Below are positions 18,680-27,648 of a stretch of DNA of 64,000 bases, one piece after another. Positions within the stretch are counted from its first letter, which is position 1, and each line of letters starts with the position of its first letter. The translations under genes were made by a program, and so were the position numbers. The notes beneath the pieces are model-generated. The model searched no databases and was not told the origin of the DNA. It saw nothing but the letters and a program-made list of their open reading frames with translations. The DNA is from Chryseobacterium sp. SORGH_AS_0447 (GTDB taxonomy: Bacteria; Bacteroidota; Bacteroidia; Flavobacteriales; Weeksellaceae): positions 1,916,501 to 1,980,500 of the forward strand of contig NZ_JAUTAR010000001.1 of NCBI RefSeq assembly GCF_030818695.1, read 5' to 3'.

Positions 18680-18964
18680 AGTATATTTTCCATTTTTAAA
18701 AATGAATTTGTCGCAGATTATACCATGAGATTCAGTTTGTGATTATTGAAAATTAATTTAAATTAAACAGGCTAAAGATCAGACCGATGATAATCAAATA
18801 TCGGATAAGTTCTTTGTGTTCTGATCTAAATTTTACAGTTTTTTCGGGGAATCTCCGCGATTAGCTTAATTTTTGATACTTCCTGATAATGCCGGTAAAA
18901 TGAAGCCGGATCCTTATTCGGATAATTCGAGTTACAAGGAAAAACCGACAGCACCAGACGCTTT

Positions 18965-20089
18965 ATGAAAGAGATCAATGACATAATAAAAGCCTACCGA
19001 AAGGCACAGGCCGAAGGTAAGAAAACAGCTTTGGCGACGGTCGTAAAGGTGGAAGGTTCCTCATACAGACAGCCCGGTGCACGAATGCTCGTGACCGAGG
19101 ACGGCGAACTTACGGGAGCCATCAGCGGAGGATGCCTGGAAGGAGATGCCTTGAAAAAAGCATTGCTCGCCATCCATCAGCAGCAGAATAAACTGATTAC
19201 TTACGATACCAGCAACGATGAAGACTCGGATTTCGGAGTACAGCTCGGCTGTAATGGGATTGTACATATTTTATTTGAATTCATTGATGCTGAGAAAAGC
19301 AATGTGATCGATTTACTGACCACAACGGCTGCAGAATGGCGTGATTCTGTTCTAACCTGCCTTTTTTCATTGGAAAGAGGGCAGAAGCAGGTCGGCACTG
19401 TTCTTTTTTACAGTCAGAATAAAGCGTGGCCGGAAAACAATCACTTTGAAGCATTGTCAGAAGATATGGCAAAGGTGCTTGAAAAGCAGACGTCTGTGGT
19501 TAAAACAATTACTTACAAAAATGTTTCTTACGAAGCACTCATCGAATATATTCCGCCTGCCGTTTCATTGGTGATCGCAGGAGCCGGAAATGATGTAAAA
19601 CCATTGGTTGAAATCGCATCCGTTATGGGCTGGGAAATTACCGTGGCCGAAGGCCGGGTAAGCCACGCCACCGAAAAAAGGTTTCCTTTGGCGAACAACA
19701 TCATGGTGGTGGGTGCCGATGATTTTGTAAATAACATCATTGTCGATGAATATACTTTCGTCGTGCTGATGACGCACAATTACCGGTATGATTTAACTGT
19801 TTTGAAAAACCTTCTGAACTGCCGGAACCGTTACATCGGTGTTTTAGGCCCGAAATCCAAGCTTAATCGGATGATCAGTGACCTGGCAGAAGAAGACGTT
19901 GTGGTTTCTCAGGAACAAATGGAAAGAATCTATGGACCGGTAGGGCTGGACATCGGAGCCGAAACTTCAGAAGAAATCGCCCTTTCGGTTACCGCTGAAA
20001 TAAAAGCCGTACTGGAAGGCAAAAAAGGAAATTCATTACGATACAAAAAAGAAAAAATTCATCACGCTATCAGTGGTGATGCCCAATAA
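18965..20089 (+). CDS. xdhC: XdhC/CoxI family Mo-cofactor maturation protein
   Basis: Chaperone (374 aa) that binds Mo cofactor, promotes its sulfuration and inserts it into xanthine-dehydrogenase-family enzymes. The N-terminal XdhC domain shows TALATVVKVEGSSYRQPGAR and TGAISGGCLEGDA, with the conserved Cys. The C-terminal Rossmann-like XdhC_C domain starts at SLVIAGAGNDVKPLVEIA and contains VLGPKSKLNRM. It overlaps no gene upstream but runs to within one base of moaA, so it heads the cofactor operon. It presumably serves both dehydrogenases in the window, one on each side. Confidence 0.92.
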   Translation: MKEINDIIKAYRKAQAEGKKTALATVVKVEGSSYRQPGARMLVTEDGELTGAISGGCLEGDALKKALLAIHQQQNKLITYDTSNDEDSDFGVQLGCNGIVHILFEFIDAEKSNVIDLLTTTAAEWRDSVLTCLFSLERGQKQVGTVLFYSQNKAWPENNHFEALSEDMAKVLEKQTSVVKTITYKNVSYEALIEYIPPAVSLVIAGAGNDVKPLVEIASVMGWEITVAEGRVSHATEKRFPLANNIMVVGADDFVNNIIVDEYTFVVLMTHNYRYDLTVLKNLLNCRNRYIGVLGPKSKLNRMISDLAEEDVVVSQEQMERIYGPVGLDIGAETSEEIALSVTAEIKAVLEGKKGNSLRYKKEKIHHAISGDAQ

Positions 20090-20090
20090 T

Positions 20091-21071
20091 ATGATTACGG
20101 ACACTTTCGGACGCGTACACGACTATCTCAGGATCTCACTCACCGACAACTGCAATCTTCGGTGCTTTTACTGCATGCCCGACGAAAAATATGCTTTTGC
20201 ACCGGCTTCCAAATTGATGCAGCCGGATGAAATTGAAACGATTGCTAAAATTTTCGTGGCTGCCGGCGTAAAAAAAATAAGACTGACCGGCGGTGAGCCA
20301 TTGGTACGGAAAGATGCTCCGCTTATTCTTGAAAAATTAGGAAAACTGGGAATCGAACTTGCGATTACCACCAATGGAGTAAGGGTAAAAGAACTTTTGC
20401 CGCAGCTGATGGCAGCGCAGGTGAGAACGGTCAATATCAGTTTAGATACCCTGGACGCCGCAAAATTTCAGAAAATCACCAGAAGGGATCTTTTTGATAA
20501 AGTAAAAGAAAGCATTGCGGTTCTGCTGGAAAATAATTTCCGGGTGAAAATAAATGTGGTGCTGATGAAAGATCTGAATGATAATGAAATCAATGATTTC
20601 GTGGAATTGACGAGACATCAGCCGGTCGAAGTACGGTTTATCGAATTTATGCCGTTCAGCGGGAACCGATGGACCAGCAACCAGGTGGTAACGCTCGATG
20701 AAATTCTTTTTGAGGTGCAAAGCCGGTATGATCTTATCGCATTGCCGCATGAGGCGCATGACACGGCCAAGCGGTTTAAAATTCCGGGGTTTACCGGTAA
20801 TTTTGCCGTTATCAGTACAATGAGTGCTCCTTTCTGTTCATCCTGCAACAGGATTCGTTTAACGGCAGACGGCAAGCTCAAAAACTGTCTGTTTTCCAAA
20901 GGGGAAACCGATCTGCTGTTGGCTTTACGAAGCGGGGAAGACATTAGCCCATTGATTCAGTCAACCATCCTCTCCAAAGCAAAAGCGTTGGGCGGGCAGT
21001 TTGAAGGATTATTCCAGGATATTGATGCCACCGCAATTGAAAACCGAAGCATGATAACCATCGGAGGATAA
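20091..21071 (+). CDS. moaA: GTP 3',8-cyclase
   Basis: Radical SAM enzyme for the first step of molybdopterin synthesis, GTP to 3',8-cyclo-GTP. The SAM cluster motif is CNLRCFYC near the N-terminus. The second 4Fe-4S cluster ligands are in CSSCNRIRLTADGKLKNCLF. The protein ends in the activating di-glycine (MITIGG). I take the ATG at 20091 (MITDTFGRVHDYLRIS, 326 aa), one base after the xdhC stop, rather than the ATG at 20073, which lies within xdhC and adds residues not typical of the family. It overlaps the next gene by one base. Confidence 0.96.
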   Translation: MITDTFGRVHDYLRISLTDNCNLRCFYCMPDEKYAFAPASKLMQPDEIETIAKIFVAAGVKKIRLTGGEPLVRKDAPLILEKLGKLGIELAITTNGVRVKELLPQLMAAQVRTVNISLDTLDAAKFQKITRRDLFDKVKESIAVLLENNFRVKINVVLMKDLNDNEINDFVELTRHQPVEVRFIEFMPFSGNRWTSNQVVTLDEILFEVQSRYDLIALPHEAHDTAKRFKIPGFTGNFAVISTMSAPFCSSCNRIRLTADGKLKNCLFSKGETDLLLALRSGEDISPLIQSTILSKAKALGGQFEGLFQDIDATAIENRSMITIGG

Positions 21072-21655
21072 TGAAGAATAAAACGGCAATCATCATTCTG
21101 GCAGCAGGAAATTCATCCCGGTTGGGCGAACCGAAACAGCTGTTGCTCTACCAAGGAAAAACGCTGCTGCGTCATACCGCAGACGAAGCTTTAAAAGTAA
21201 CCTCACAAATCGTAGTGGTAACAGGAGAAGTAAATATTCAGATTGAAGAAGAAATTAAACATTTTCATCAGATCAGAAATGATAACTGGGCAGAAGGCAT
21301 GGCATCCTCTCTTAAAAAGGGATTAAAGGAAGCTGTAAAATGTTTCCCGGAAGCCGAACAGTTTATTTTTACCGTCTGTGATCAGCCTTTTATTAACGAT
21401 TCCATATTTCAGGCTTTGATAGACAAAAAAGACACTTCAAAAAAAGGGATTGTTGCATCGTCATATGCAGATACGCTGGGCGTTCCGGTACTTTTCGACA
21501 GTTCATATTCAGAAAAATTATTAAACTTAAACGGCCAGGAAGGGGCCCGAAAACTCATTCGGCAGTATAAAGACGATACGGCTTTTGTCCTTTTTCCGCA
21601 GGGCTTGTGGGATATTGATACACCCGAAGACTATAAAAAATTAATCAATCCATGA
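21071..21655 (+). CDS. MocA-like molybdenum cofactor nucleotidyltransferase
   Basis: A 194-residue NTP transferase with the GT-A motif AAGNSSRLGEPKQLL at the N-terminus and a D-containing VCDQPFIND metal-binding site, as in MocA (CTP:molybdopterin cytidylyltransferase) and MobA. It lies between moaA and moeA with overlapping ends, so it belongs to cofactor synthesis. Since the neighbouring enzymes belong to the xanthine dehydrogenase family, and E. coli PaoABC uses the cytosine dinucleotide cofactor, cytidylyl transfer is the more likely reaction. That choice is inferred. Confidence 0.87.
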   Translation: MKNKTAIIILAAGNSSRLGEPKQLLLYQGKTLLRHTADEALKVTSQIVVVTGEVNIQIEEEIKHFHQIRNDNWAEGMASSLKKGLKEAVKCFPEAEQFIFTVCDQPFINDSIFQALIDKKDTSKKGIVASSYADTLGVPVLFDSSYSEKLLNLNGQEGARKLIRQYKDDTAFVLFPQGLWDIDTPEDYKKLINP

Positions 21656-22830
21656 TTTCAGTTACAGAAGCAAAAAACATCATCCTAAATAATCTACCGG
21701 AAAGAAAAACGGCATTGCTGCCGCTTTCTGAAGCCGCAGGTCTCGTTACCTCTGCTAAGGTGATTGCCGGTACCGATATTCCCGGCTTCCCGCAATCTTC
21801 GATGGATGGATATGCGTTAAAATTCAAAGACCAACACCTGCCTTTAGAGATCAGCGGTGAAATGGCGGCCGGAACTACGGCTTTATTTCACCTACAGGAT
21901 GGCCAGGCTTCCCGGATCTTTACCGGAGCTCCTTTGCCCGAAGGTGCCGATACCGTGGTGATGCAGGAAAAAATCACTATAGAAAATAATCAGCTTATTA
22001 TTAAAGATGAAAACCTCAGCCAGGGGCTCAATGTGCGTCCGAAAGGATCGGAAGTGAAAAAAGGCGCTGTTGCTATTGCGGCAGGAACATTTCTGAGTCC
22101 AGCAGCCATTGGATTTCTTGCCGGAATAGGACAGGATCAAGTCGAAGTATACCGTCCTCCTGTGGTCGCGGTGATCCTAACAGGCAACGAATTGCAGGAT
22201 CCCGGACAGGTACTGGCTTTCGGGCAGGTGTATGAAGCCAATTCCTACCAGCTTAAAGCCGCGTTGGAAAAGACAGGCCTGAAAGAAATCCATGTGTTCA
22301 GGGCGGAGGATGATCCCGCAACCCTTCAGCAGATTTTGGAGCAGGCTCTACAAATAAGCGACCTTGTCCTGCTTAACGGTGGGGTAAGCGTCGGGGATTA
22401 TGATTTTGTGACAAAGGCTGCAAAACAGTGCGGCATCGAAGAAAAATTCCATAAGATCAGGCAGAAACCGGGCAAACCGTTATTTTTCGGAACTAAAGGG
22501 GAAAAGTTAGTTTTCGGACTGCCGGGAAATCCTTCTTCATCGCTGACCTGTTTTTATGAATACGTCCTGCCGGCGGTTGAAAATCTTTTAGGATTAAAAA
22601 ATTCAGTACAGAAACTTAACGTCGTGGCTACCCATGATTATATAAAACCTGCAGGACTGACCCACTTTTTGAAAGCTTTTTACGAAGAGGGAGCCGTAAC
22701 GCCGCTTCACGCTCAGGAATCCTACCGGCTGCATTCTTTTGCACAGGCCAACTGTTTCCTTGTGCTGCCGGAAGAATCGACAGGTTGTAAAAAAGGCGAT
22801 ATCGTGGAAATCCATCTATTGCCACTATAA
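21652..22830 (+). CDS. moeA: molybdopterin molybdotransferase
   Basis: Inserts molybdate into adenylylated molybdopterin. The 392 residues show the MoeA domain order: an N-terminal part with FPQSSMDGYALKF, domain 3 with VILTGNELQDPGQ and YEANSYQLKAAL, the Asp-rich LLNGGVSVGDYDFVTKA site, KPLFFG and FGLPGNPSSSLTCF, and a beta-barrel C-terminal domain. It overlaps the MocA-like gene by 4 bp (ATGA). The molybdate-adenylating partner MogA is fused to MoaC at 26161. Confidence 0.95.
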   Translation: MISVTEAKNIILNNLPERKTALLPLSEAAGLVTSAKVIAGTDIPGFPQSSMDGYALKFKDQHLPLEISGEMAAGTTALFHLQDGQASRIFTGAPLPEGADTVVMQEKITIENNQLIIKDENLSQGLNVRPKGSEVKKGAVAIAAGTFLSPAAIGFLAGIGQDQVEVYRPPVVAVILTGNELQDPGQVLAFGQVYEANSYQLKAALEKTGLKEIHVFRAEDDPATLQQILEQALQISDLVLLNGGVSVGDYDFVTKAAKQCGIEEKFHKIRQKPGKPLFFGTKGEKLVFGLPGNPSSSLTCFYEYVLPAVENLLGLKNSVQKLNVVATHDYIKPAGLTHFLKAFYEEGAVTPLHAQESYRLHSFAQANCFLVLPEESTGCKKGDIVEIHLLPL

Positions 22831-22848
22831 ATTAAATACAATAAATTA

Positions 22849-23583
22849 ATGAGTGTAGAACTATTTTATGCCGTTCTTTTTGTCGTCGCTTTTTTTTATG
22901 CGGCAGTAGGGCACGGCGGGGCAAGCGGCTATCTTGCACTAATGGCATTGTATGGGGTGGCTCCCGAAGAAATGAAGCCGACAGCTCTTGTCCTGAACCT
23001 TTTTGTTTCGCTTACTTCCTTTATTCAGTATTACCGGGGTGGATATTTTTTAAGGAAATTATTTATCCCCATTGCTGCTGCGTCCATACCGCTCGCGTTT
23101 ATCGGCGGGATGATAACGGTGGAAGAAAATATTTACAAACGCATTTTGGGGGTACTCCTTTTATTTCCGGTGATCCGGTTTTTCTTTTTTAAAAATACGG
23201 AAGACCATGAGCTGAAAGAACAGAATGTCGCCGTAGCGGTGATTACCGGCGGTATCGTCGGATTATTGTCCGGGATGATCGGTATTGGGGGCGGAATTAT
23301 CCTTTCCCCGATTTTGCTTCTTCTTAAATGGACCAACCAGAAACAGACGGCAGCCATCAGTGCAGCATTTATATTTGTCAATTCCCTTTCCGGACTGGGC
23401 GGAATGCTGACTCAGGGAATCAAATTTACCGATAATATGGTCATGTATGTAATCGTTGCTTTTACCGGAGGGCTTTTAGGAGCTTATCTGGGATCGAAAA
23501 AATTCAACCAGAATGTTCTGAAATATGTCCTGGCAACGGTCTTACTTATGGCTTCTTACAAACTCTTATTGACAAAAGCTTAA
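22849..23583 (+). CDS. TauE/SafE (TSUP) family membrane transporter
   Basis: Integral membrane protein of 244 residues with about seven or eight hydrophobic helices. The TSUP signature appears twice: GHGGASGYLALMALYGV near the N-terminus and GMIGIGGGIILSPILL in the middle. The family exports or imports sulfite, sulfoacetate and other small sulfur or organic anions. It is embedded in the Mo-cofactor operon, 18 bp after moeA and one base before the next gene, and no ModABC molybdate importer is present in the window. A role in sulfite or oxyanion movement linked to the cofactor is possible but unproven. Confidence 0.85.
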   Translation: MSVELFYAVLFVVAFFYAAVGHGGASGYLALMALYGVAPEEMKPTALVLNLFVSLTSFIQYYRGGYFLRKLFIPIAAASIPLAFIGGMITVEENIYKRILGVLLLFPVIRFFFFKNTEDHELKEQNVAVAVITGGIVGLLSGMIGIGGGIILSPILLLLKWTNQKQTAAISAAFIFVNSLSGLGGMLTQGIKFTDNMVMYVIVAFTGGLLGAYLGSKKFNQNVLKYVLATVLLMASYKLLLTKA

Positions 23584-23584
23584 C

Positions 23585-24079
23585 ATGAGATATTTTGCAA
23601 CCTTATTCGTATTTTTAGCGGTATTCCTGCAGGCACAGAAAACTTCCGTAGAAATTAAAGGAGCTGTCAATAAGCCGATAACATTTACTTACAACGACCT
23701 GAAAAAATATCCGGTTCATGAAGTGAAAAGCATCGACATCCTGAACCATAAAATGGAATTTAAGAAAAATCTGAAAAATCTAAGAGGGGTCCTGCTTAAA
23801 GATATTTTAAGTCAGGTAACTTTTAATACACCGACACCCAAAGAGCTGAGTACTTTATACCTGGTTTGTATGGCTGATGACGGATATAAAGTGGTCTATT
23901 CCTGGAACGAAATTTTCAATACGGAAGCCGGCGACCACATCATGCTGGTTACTGATGCAGATGGAACCTCGGCTTCCGGTTCGAAAGATGGGATTGTATT
24001 GATCACGCCGGGAGACCGCGCAACGGGAAGAAGATATGTTAAGAATCTTTCCGAAATTGTTGTAAAAAAAGTGGATTGA
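23585..24079 (+). CDS. small periplasmic sulfite-oxidase-fold (oxidoreductase molybdopterin-binding) protein
   Basis: A 164-residue exported protein: a signal peptide (MRYFATLFVFLAVFLQAQ) and a short form of the SUOX molybdopterin-binding fold, seen in FTYNDLKKYPV, LRGVLLKDIL, and LVCMADDGYKVVYSWNEI, whose single Cys is at the place used for Mo ligation in the family. The C-terminus has GIVLITPGDRATGRRYVKNL. It is much shorter than true sulfite oxidases (over 300 aa), so it may be a cofactor-binding accessory protein, not an enzyme. It lies between the TSUP transporter and moaD in one operon. Confidence 0.75.
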   Translation: MRYFATLFVFLAVFLQAQKTSVEIKGAVNKPITFTYNDLKKYPVHEVKSIDILNHKMEFKKNLKNLRGVLLKDILSQVTFNTPTPKELSTLYLVCMADDGYKVVYSWNEIFNTEAGDHIMLVTDADGTSASGSKDGIVLITPGDRATGRRYVKNLSEIVVKKVD

Positions 24080-24080
24080 T

Positions 24081-24308
24081 ATGGAAGTGAAAGTCATAGC
24101 CTTCGGAAAGATTGCCGAAATTACGGGAAAGGAATTTTCCATCGCGGCATCTGATACAGAAGCATTAAAAGAACAGCTTGTGGTACAGTTTCCGCAGCTT
24201 GCGGATGTGAAATTTGCCGTTGCGGTAAATAAAAAAGTAACCGATGAAAATATGGCACTCAGCAATAATGATACAGTGGCATTGATGCCGCCTTATTCGG
24301 GAGGATAA
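24081..24308 (+). CDS. moaD: molybdopterin synthase sulfur carrier subunit (MoaD/ThiS family)
   Basis: Ubiquitin-like sulfur carrier of 75 residues ending in the essential C-terminal di-glycine (MPPYSGG), which is adenylylated and thiocarboxylated before sulfur transfer to precursor Z. The beta-grasp pattern of MoaD (VIAFGKIAEITGKEF at the start, VALMPPYSGG at the end) is clear. It is placed one base after the SUOX-fold gene and one base before the activating enzyme gene at 24310, so carrier and activator are made together. Confidence 0.93.
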   Translation: MEVKVIAFGKIAEITGKEFSIAASDTEALKEQLVVQFPQLADVKFAVAVNKKVTDENMALSNNDTVALMPPYSGG

Positions 24309-24309
24309 T

Positions 24310-25428
24310 ATGGAAGAACAGAACGAAAGATATTCCCGGCATTTCAGCCTTTCCGGATTTGGAATAGCAGGGCAGGACAGACTTTTAAAGGCAAAGGTTC
24401 TTGTAATCGGTGCCGGAGGATTGGGCTGCCCGGTCCTGCAATACTTGGCGGCAGCGGGTGTAGGGAATATCGGGATTGCCGATCACGACTACATTTCGTT
24501 GAGCAATCTCCAAAGGCAGACCCTTTACACCACAGCAGAGATCGGAAAACCGAAAGCGATAACGGCAGCAAACAAACTTAGGGCTTTAAACCCTGAAATC
24601 ACCATTACGGCGTATACTGAAGAAATAACTTCGTCCAATGCCTGGGATCTGATTTCAGCATATGATTTGGTGGTGGATGCTACGGATAATTTTGCCGCCC
24701 GATATCTCATCAGCGATACCTGTTATCTTTTGCAGAAGCCTTTGGTATTCGGTGCGATCTTTCAGTATGAAGGGCAGGTCGCGGTTTTCGGACATAATGA
24801 TGGAGGGCAGTACATCAGCTACCGGGATCTTTTCCCGGAACCTCCGCGTCCGGGTGAGGTGCAGGACTGCAATGTGGCAGGAGTTTTGGGCGTTCTGCCG
24901 GGAATGATCGGGATGATGCAGGCCAACGAAGTCATTAAACTTATTACCGGGATCGGTGATGCATTGGCAGGTCGGCTCCTGACATTTAATATGCTCACTT
25001 ATGAAACGGTGATCCTGGATTTATCCAAAAGAAAAGATTCGGAAAGACTGATTCCGACAGACCGAAAGGCACTTGAACAAACCGATTACCATTGGCTGTG
25101 CGGACTTTCAAATCCGGAAATTGAGGTCGTGACGCCGGACCGGTTTTTAAGCAACATAAAATCCGGCAGTTATACGGCCATTGACGTAAGGGAAGAAGGC
25201 GAGCTTCCTGTAGCGGATTTTCCCCATCTTCGTATCCCGCTATCCCGGTTGGAAGAATGTCTAACCGAAATTCCGGAAACAGAGATCATATTTTTCTGCC
25301 AGGGAGGAGCACGCAGCCTGAAAGCCGCAGAACTATTGATCCGGAACAGAAAAACACTACGGAAACCAAGCCACCTTGAAGGAGGAATAACAGCTTTAAT
25401 ACAAAAACAAAATGAAAAAAGAGATTAA
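24310..25428 (+). CDS. moeB: MoeB/HesA-type MoaD-activating enzyme with C-terminal rhodanese domain
   Basis: Adenylylates the C-terminus of MoaD and probably sulfurates it. Residues 1-245 form a ThiF/MoeB fold: RYSRHFSLSGFG, nucleotide loop VIGAGGLGCPVLQYLAAAG, DHDYISLSNLQRQ, and the conserved Cys in VQDCNVAGVLGVLPG. The usual pair of CXXC zinc motifs of E. coli MoeB is not evident. Residues 265-372 form a rhodanese domain whose persulfide Cys is in FFCQGGARSLKAAELL, like eukaryotic MOCS3. The fusion means one protein could both activate and sulfurate MoaD. It overlaps moaE by 17 bp. Confidence 0.92.
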   Translation: MEEQNERYSRHFSLSGFGIAGQDRLLKAKVLVIGAGGLGCPVLQYLAAAGVGNIGIADHDYISLSNLQRQTLYTTAEIGKPKAITAANKLRALNPEITITAYTEEITSSNAWDLISAYDLVVDATDNFAARYLISDTCYLLQKPLVFGAIFQYEGQVAVFGHNDGGQYISYRDLFPEPPRPGEVQDCNVAGVLGVLPGMIGMMQANEVIKLITGIGDALAGRLLTFNMLTYETVILDLSKRKDSERLIPTDRKALEQTDYHWLCGLSNPEIEVVTPDRFLSNIKSGSYTAIDVREEGELPVADFPHLRIPLSRLEECLTEIPETEIIFFCQGGARSLKAAELLIRNRKTLRKPSHLEGGITALIQKQNEKRD

Positions 25429-25852
25429 AAATATATTCAGGGAAGGCGCGATCGATCCGCTGTTTATTTCAGAGAGTATTGCGAAACATTCCGCTAAAAA
25501 GAACATCGGTGCCCACGGTATTTTTCTTGGACAGATCCGGGAAGATGTAGTTGACGGAAAGTCTGTGGCAGCGATAGAATACACCGCTTATGAAGAAATG
25601 GCACTGGAAAAGATGCACATGATCCGCGAAGAGATTTTTGCTAAATATGACCTTACCTGTATGCATATTTACCACAGCCTGGGTATTGTAAAGGCCGGAG
25701 AAATCTGCCTGTTCGTATTTACATCGTCAAAACACAGGGTTGCTGCGATGGAAAGCTGCAACGAGCTGGTGGAACGTATCAAAAAAGAGCTTCCGGTCTG
25801 GGGCCGGGAAATTTTCGAAGACGATTCTCATCAGTGGAAAGTGAATCTGTAA
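25412..25852 (+). CDS. moaE: molybdopterin synthase catalytic subunit
   Basis: Large subunit of MPT synthase (146 aa), which uses MoaD thiocarboxylate to build the dithiolene. Recognisable blocks are GAHGIFLGQIREDVVDGKSV (RNH..G-like segment), IEYTAYEEMALEKM, and FVFTSSKHRVAAMESCNELVERIK. Near the C-terminus PVWGREIFEDDSHQW aligns with the family motif P-x-W-K-(K/R)-E: the Lys after Trp is Gly here, while the Arg is kept. Start ATG 25412 overlaps the moeB end by 17 bp. It is the last gene of the tightly packed cofactor operon that begins with xdhC. Confidence 0.93.
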   Translation: MKKEIKNIFREGAIDPLFISESIAKHSAKKNIGAHGIFLGQIREDVVDGKSVAAIEYTAYEEMALEKMHMIREEIFAKYDLTCMHIYHSLGIVKAGEICLFVFTSSKHRVAAMESCNELVERIKKELPVWGREIFEDDSHQWKVNL

Positions 25853-26160
25853 ATAGTTAATTAATTTAAAAGTATATTCTTTCAGTTTCGGCTTAAGGCT
25901 GGATTGATAGGCTGGAAGAAGGATGCGGGAGGCTGGAAGTTTACTTTGTCAACAAGACAACCTGTGATACTGAAATAAAAAGATGTCTCTTAAATAAAAT
26001 TCCATTTGAAAATTAAATTCATCTGCCTGCTTTTACTTTATTAACTTGCTGAACATTAATAAATTTAAATTGGTTCTAAAAATTTTGAATATCAAGCTTA
26101 AACTTTAAACCCAAAACTTTAAACCTTGAACTCTGAACCCAAAAACTTTAAACTCTAAAA
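25853..26160. other. 308-bp gap with low-complexity repeats before moaC
   Basis: Two simple-sequence stretches are present. About 25893-25945 is a GGCTGGAAG-type run (GGCTGGATTGATAGGCTGGAAG and onwards), also seen at 38845-38875. About 26094-26160 repeats AAACTTTAAAC with variations right up to the moaC start codon. No gene or terminator was recognised. Confidence 0.55.
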
Positions 26161-27072
26161 ATGGTTAACATTACCCATAAATCATCGACGCTGCGCAAGG
26201 CGATCGCCACCGCCACCGTTAAAACTTCATCTCAGGCAACCATTGAAGCCGTTCAGCAGCGGACAGTCCCGAAAGGGGATATTTTTGAATTTTCCAGGGC
26301 TGCAGCCCTTTTTGGCGTAAAGAAAACCAGCGATGTAATCCCGGACTGCCATCCGCTGCCGGTAGAATATACAGCCGTAACTTATGAAATTCAAGATTTA
26401 TCAATTATCATATCCGTAGAAGTTCATACCATCTACAAAACCGGAGTGGAAGTGGAAGCCATGCACGGTGCATCAGTGGCAGCCCTCGTTATGTACGATA
26501 TGCTGAAACCCATCGACAAAAAAGTAGAGATCCAGAACATCAGGCTGCTGGAAAAGAAAGGCGGAAAATCCGATGATCAGAAATATATTTCCGAAAACTT
26601 AAAAGCTGCGGTTGTGGTATGTTCAGACAGTGTGCACAGTGGACAAAATGAAGACACTTCAGGAAAAGTGATTGTTCAGAAACTTGAGGAATACGGATTT
26701 AACGATGTCGAATATCTTGTTGTTCCGGATGAGGCGGAAGAAATTCAGCAGACCCTTGTATCATATAAAAATGAAGGAATAAAAATGGTTATTTTCACCG
26801 GAGGAACTGGGGTTTCACCAAGAGATGTAACGCCGGATGCGCTTCAATCCATGATCGACCGGCCGCTGCCGGGAATTATGGAAACCGCCAGAGCATATGG
26901 TCAGGAAAGAATCAAAACATCCATGCTATCCAGAGGCGTTGCAGGCTTCAGTGGCGAAACGCTGGTTTTAACCTTTCCCGGCTCTGAGAAAGGCGCCGCC
27001 GAATACATGCAGTCCCTCTTTCCGCAGGTTCTTCATGTGTTTGAGGTAAAGAAAGGAAATAGACACGAGTAG
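26161..27072 (+). CDS. moaCB: bifunctional MoaC-MogA (cyclic pyranopterin monophosphate synthase / molybdopterin adenylyltransferase)
   Basis: Fusion of two cofactor enzymes (303 aa). Residues 1-145 are MoaC, which converts 3',8-cyclo-GTP to cPMP: KGDIFEFSRAAALFGVKKT, DCHPLPVEYTAV, the region GVEVEAMHGASVAALVMYDM with the catalytic Asp and Lys in YDMLKPID, and RLLEKKGGKS. Residues 148-303 are MogA/MoaB, which adenylylates MPT: VVCSDSVHSGQNEDTSG, FTGGTGVSPRDVTPDA and PLPGIMETARAYGQ. MoaC-MogA fusions occur in Bacteroidetes. It is separated from moaE by 308 bp, so it may have its own promoter. Confidence 0.95.
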   Translation: MVNITHKSSTLRKAIATATVKTSSQATIEAVQQRTVPKGDIFEFSRAAALFGVKKTSDVIPDCHPLPVEYTAVTYEIQDLSIIISVEVHTIYKTGVEVEAMHGASVAALVMYDMLKPIDKKVEIQNIRLLEKKGGKSDDQKYISENLKAAVVVCSDSVHSGQNEDTSGKVIVQKLEEYGFNDVEYLVVPDEAEEIQQTLVSYKNEGIKMVIFTGGTGVSPRDVTPDALQSMIDRPLPGIMETARAYGQERIKTSMLSRGVAGFSGETLVLTFPGSEKGAAEYMQSLFPQVLHVFEVKKGNRHE

Positions 27073-27648
27073 GGATGATTGATGATTGATGAATTTAATA
27101 TTATAAATCAATGTGCTGATAAAGCATGATAATGATTTGTACGCTTCATCAGATCATCTTGCTGATCCTTTCTTTGCTTCCTAATTATGAGAAATAATCA
27201 TAAGGCTTTGCGTTAAAAAAAATCACAGAAACAAATGTTTAGGGTTTCTGTTTTAACCAAGCTGAAATAAACTGGTATCTATTAAAATATAAAATTATGC
27301 TGCTAACATTTAAAGCTCAGTCAATCTTTCATCATCTTTAAATCTGATTAAGATTAACAGACGGAAAGAAATTTAGATCCATTCTTAATACTGGAATAAT
27401 AAAGCTATCGGCTTCTTTTTTTAATTATATTTTTAATGAATTAAAATGATTTTAATCGTTGATAATCTGATTCTTATATTAAATAAAGGCCTTTGATTAA
27501 AACCATTTATGGAAATAGAATTCCATTCTTTTGAACCTGAGGCAATATTCAATACAGAGCCCTGCGATTTTCATATCCCATAACCTACCGTAATCCTGGA
27601 TTCCGGTTCTTTTTTTGCATAACCATTTCAACACTAAACCTCAATATT
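27073..27648. other. 576-bp gap: terminator and dispersed repeat, otherwise empty
   Basis: Contains simple GATTGATGATTGATGA just after the stop, a repeat of family C (about 27135-27220, CGCTTCATC..GCTGAT..TCTTTGC, second copy near 49095), a terminator at 27225-27254, and about 350 bp of A/T-rich DNA with no recognisable gene or RNA up to the next 2Fe-2S gene. Confidence 0.5.
27225..27254 (+). terminator. probable terminator after moaCB
   Basis: Eight-pair perfect stem ACAGAAAC / GTTTCTGT (27225-27232 with 27244-27251), T-run on the right and an A-run on the left, so it could act in both directions. It lies 150 bp after the moaCB stop. Confidence 0.6.

Noticed and set aside
20073..20090. Upstream ATG for moaA
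   Set aside because: It lies inside xdhC and adds MVMPNN, which is not typical. The ATG at 20091, one base after the xdhC stop, gives the normal N-terminus.
27255..27648. Moco riboswitch or other leader RNA before the second 2Fe-2S gene
   Set aside because: I searched for paired segments and a terminator close to the gene and found none; Moco riboswitches are not known to me from Bacteroidetes.
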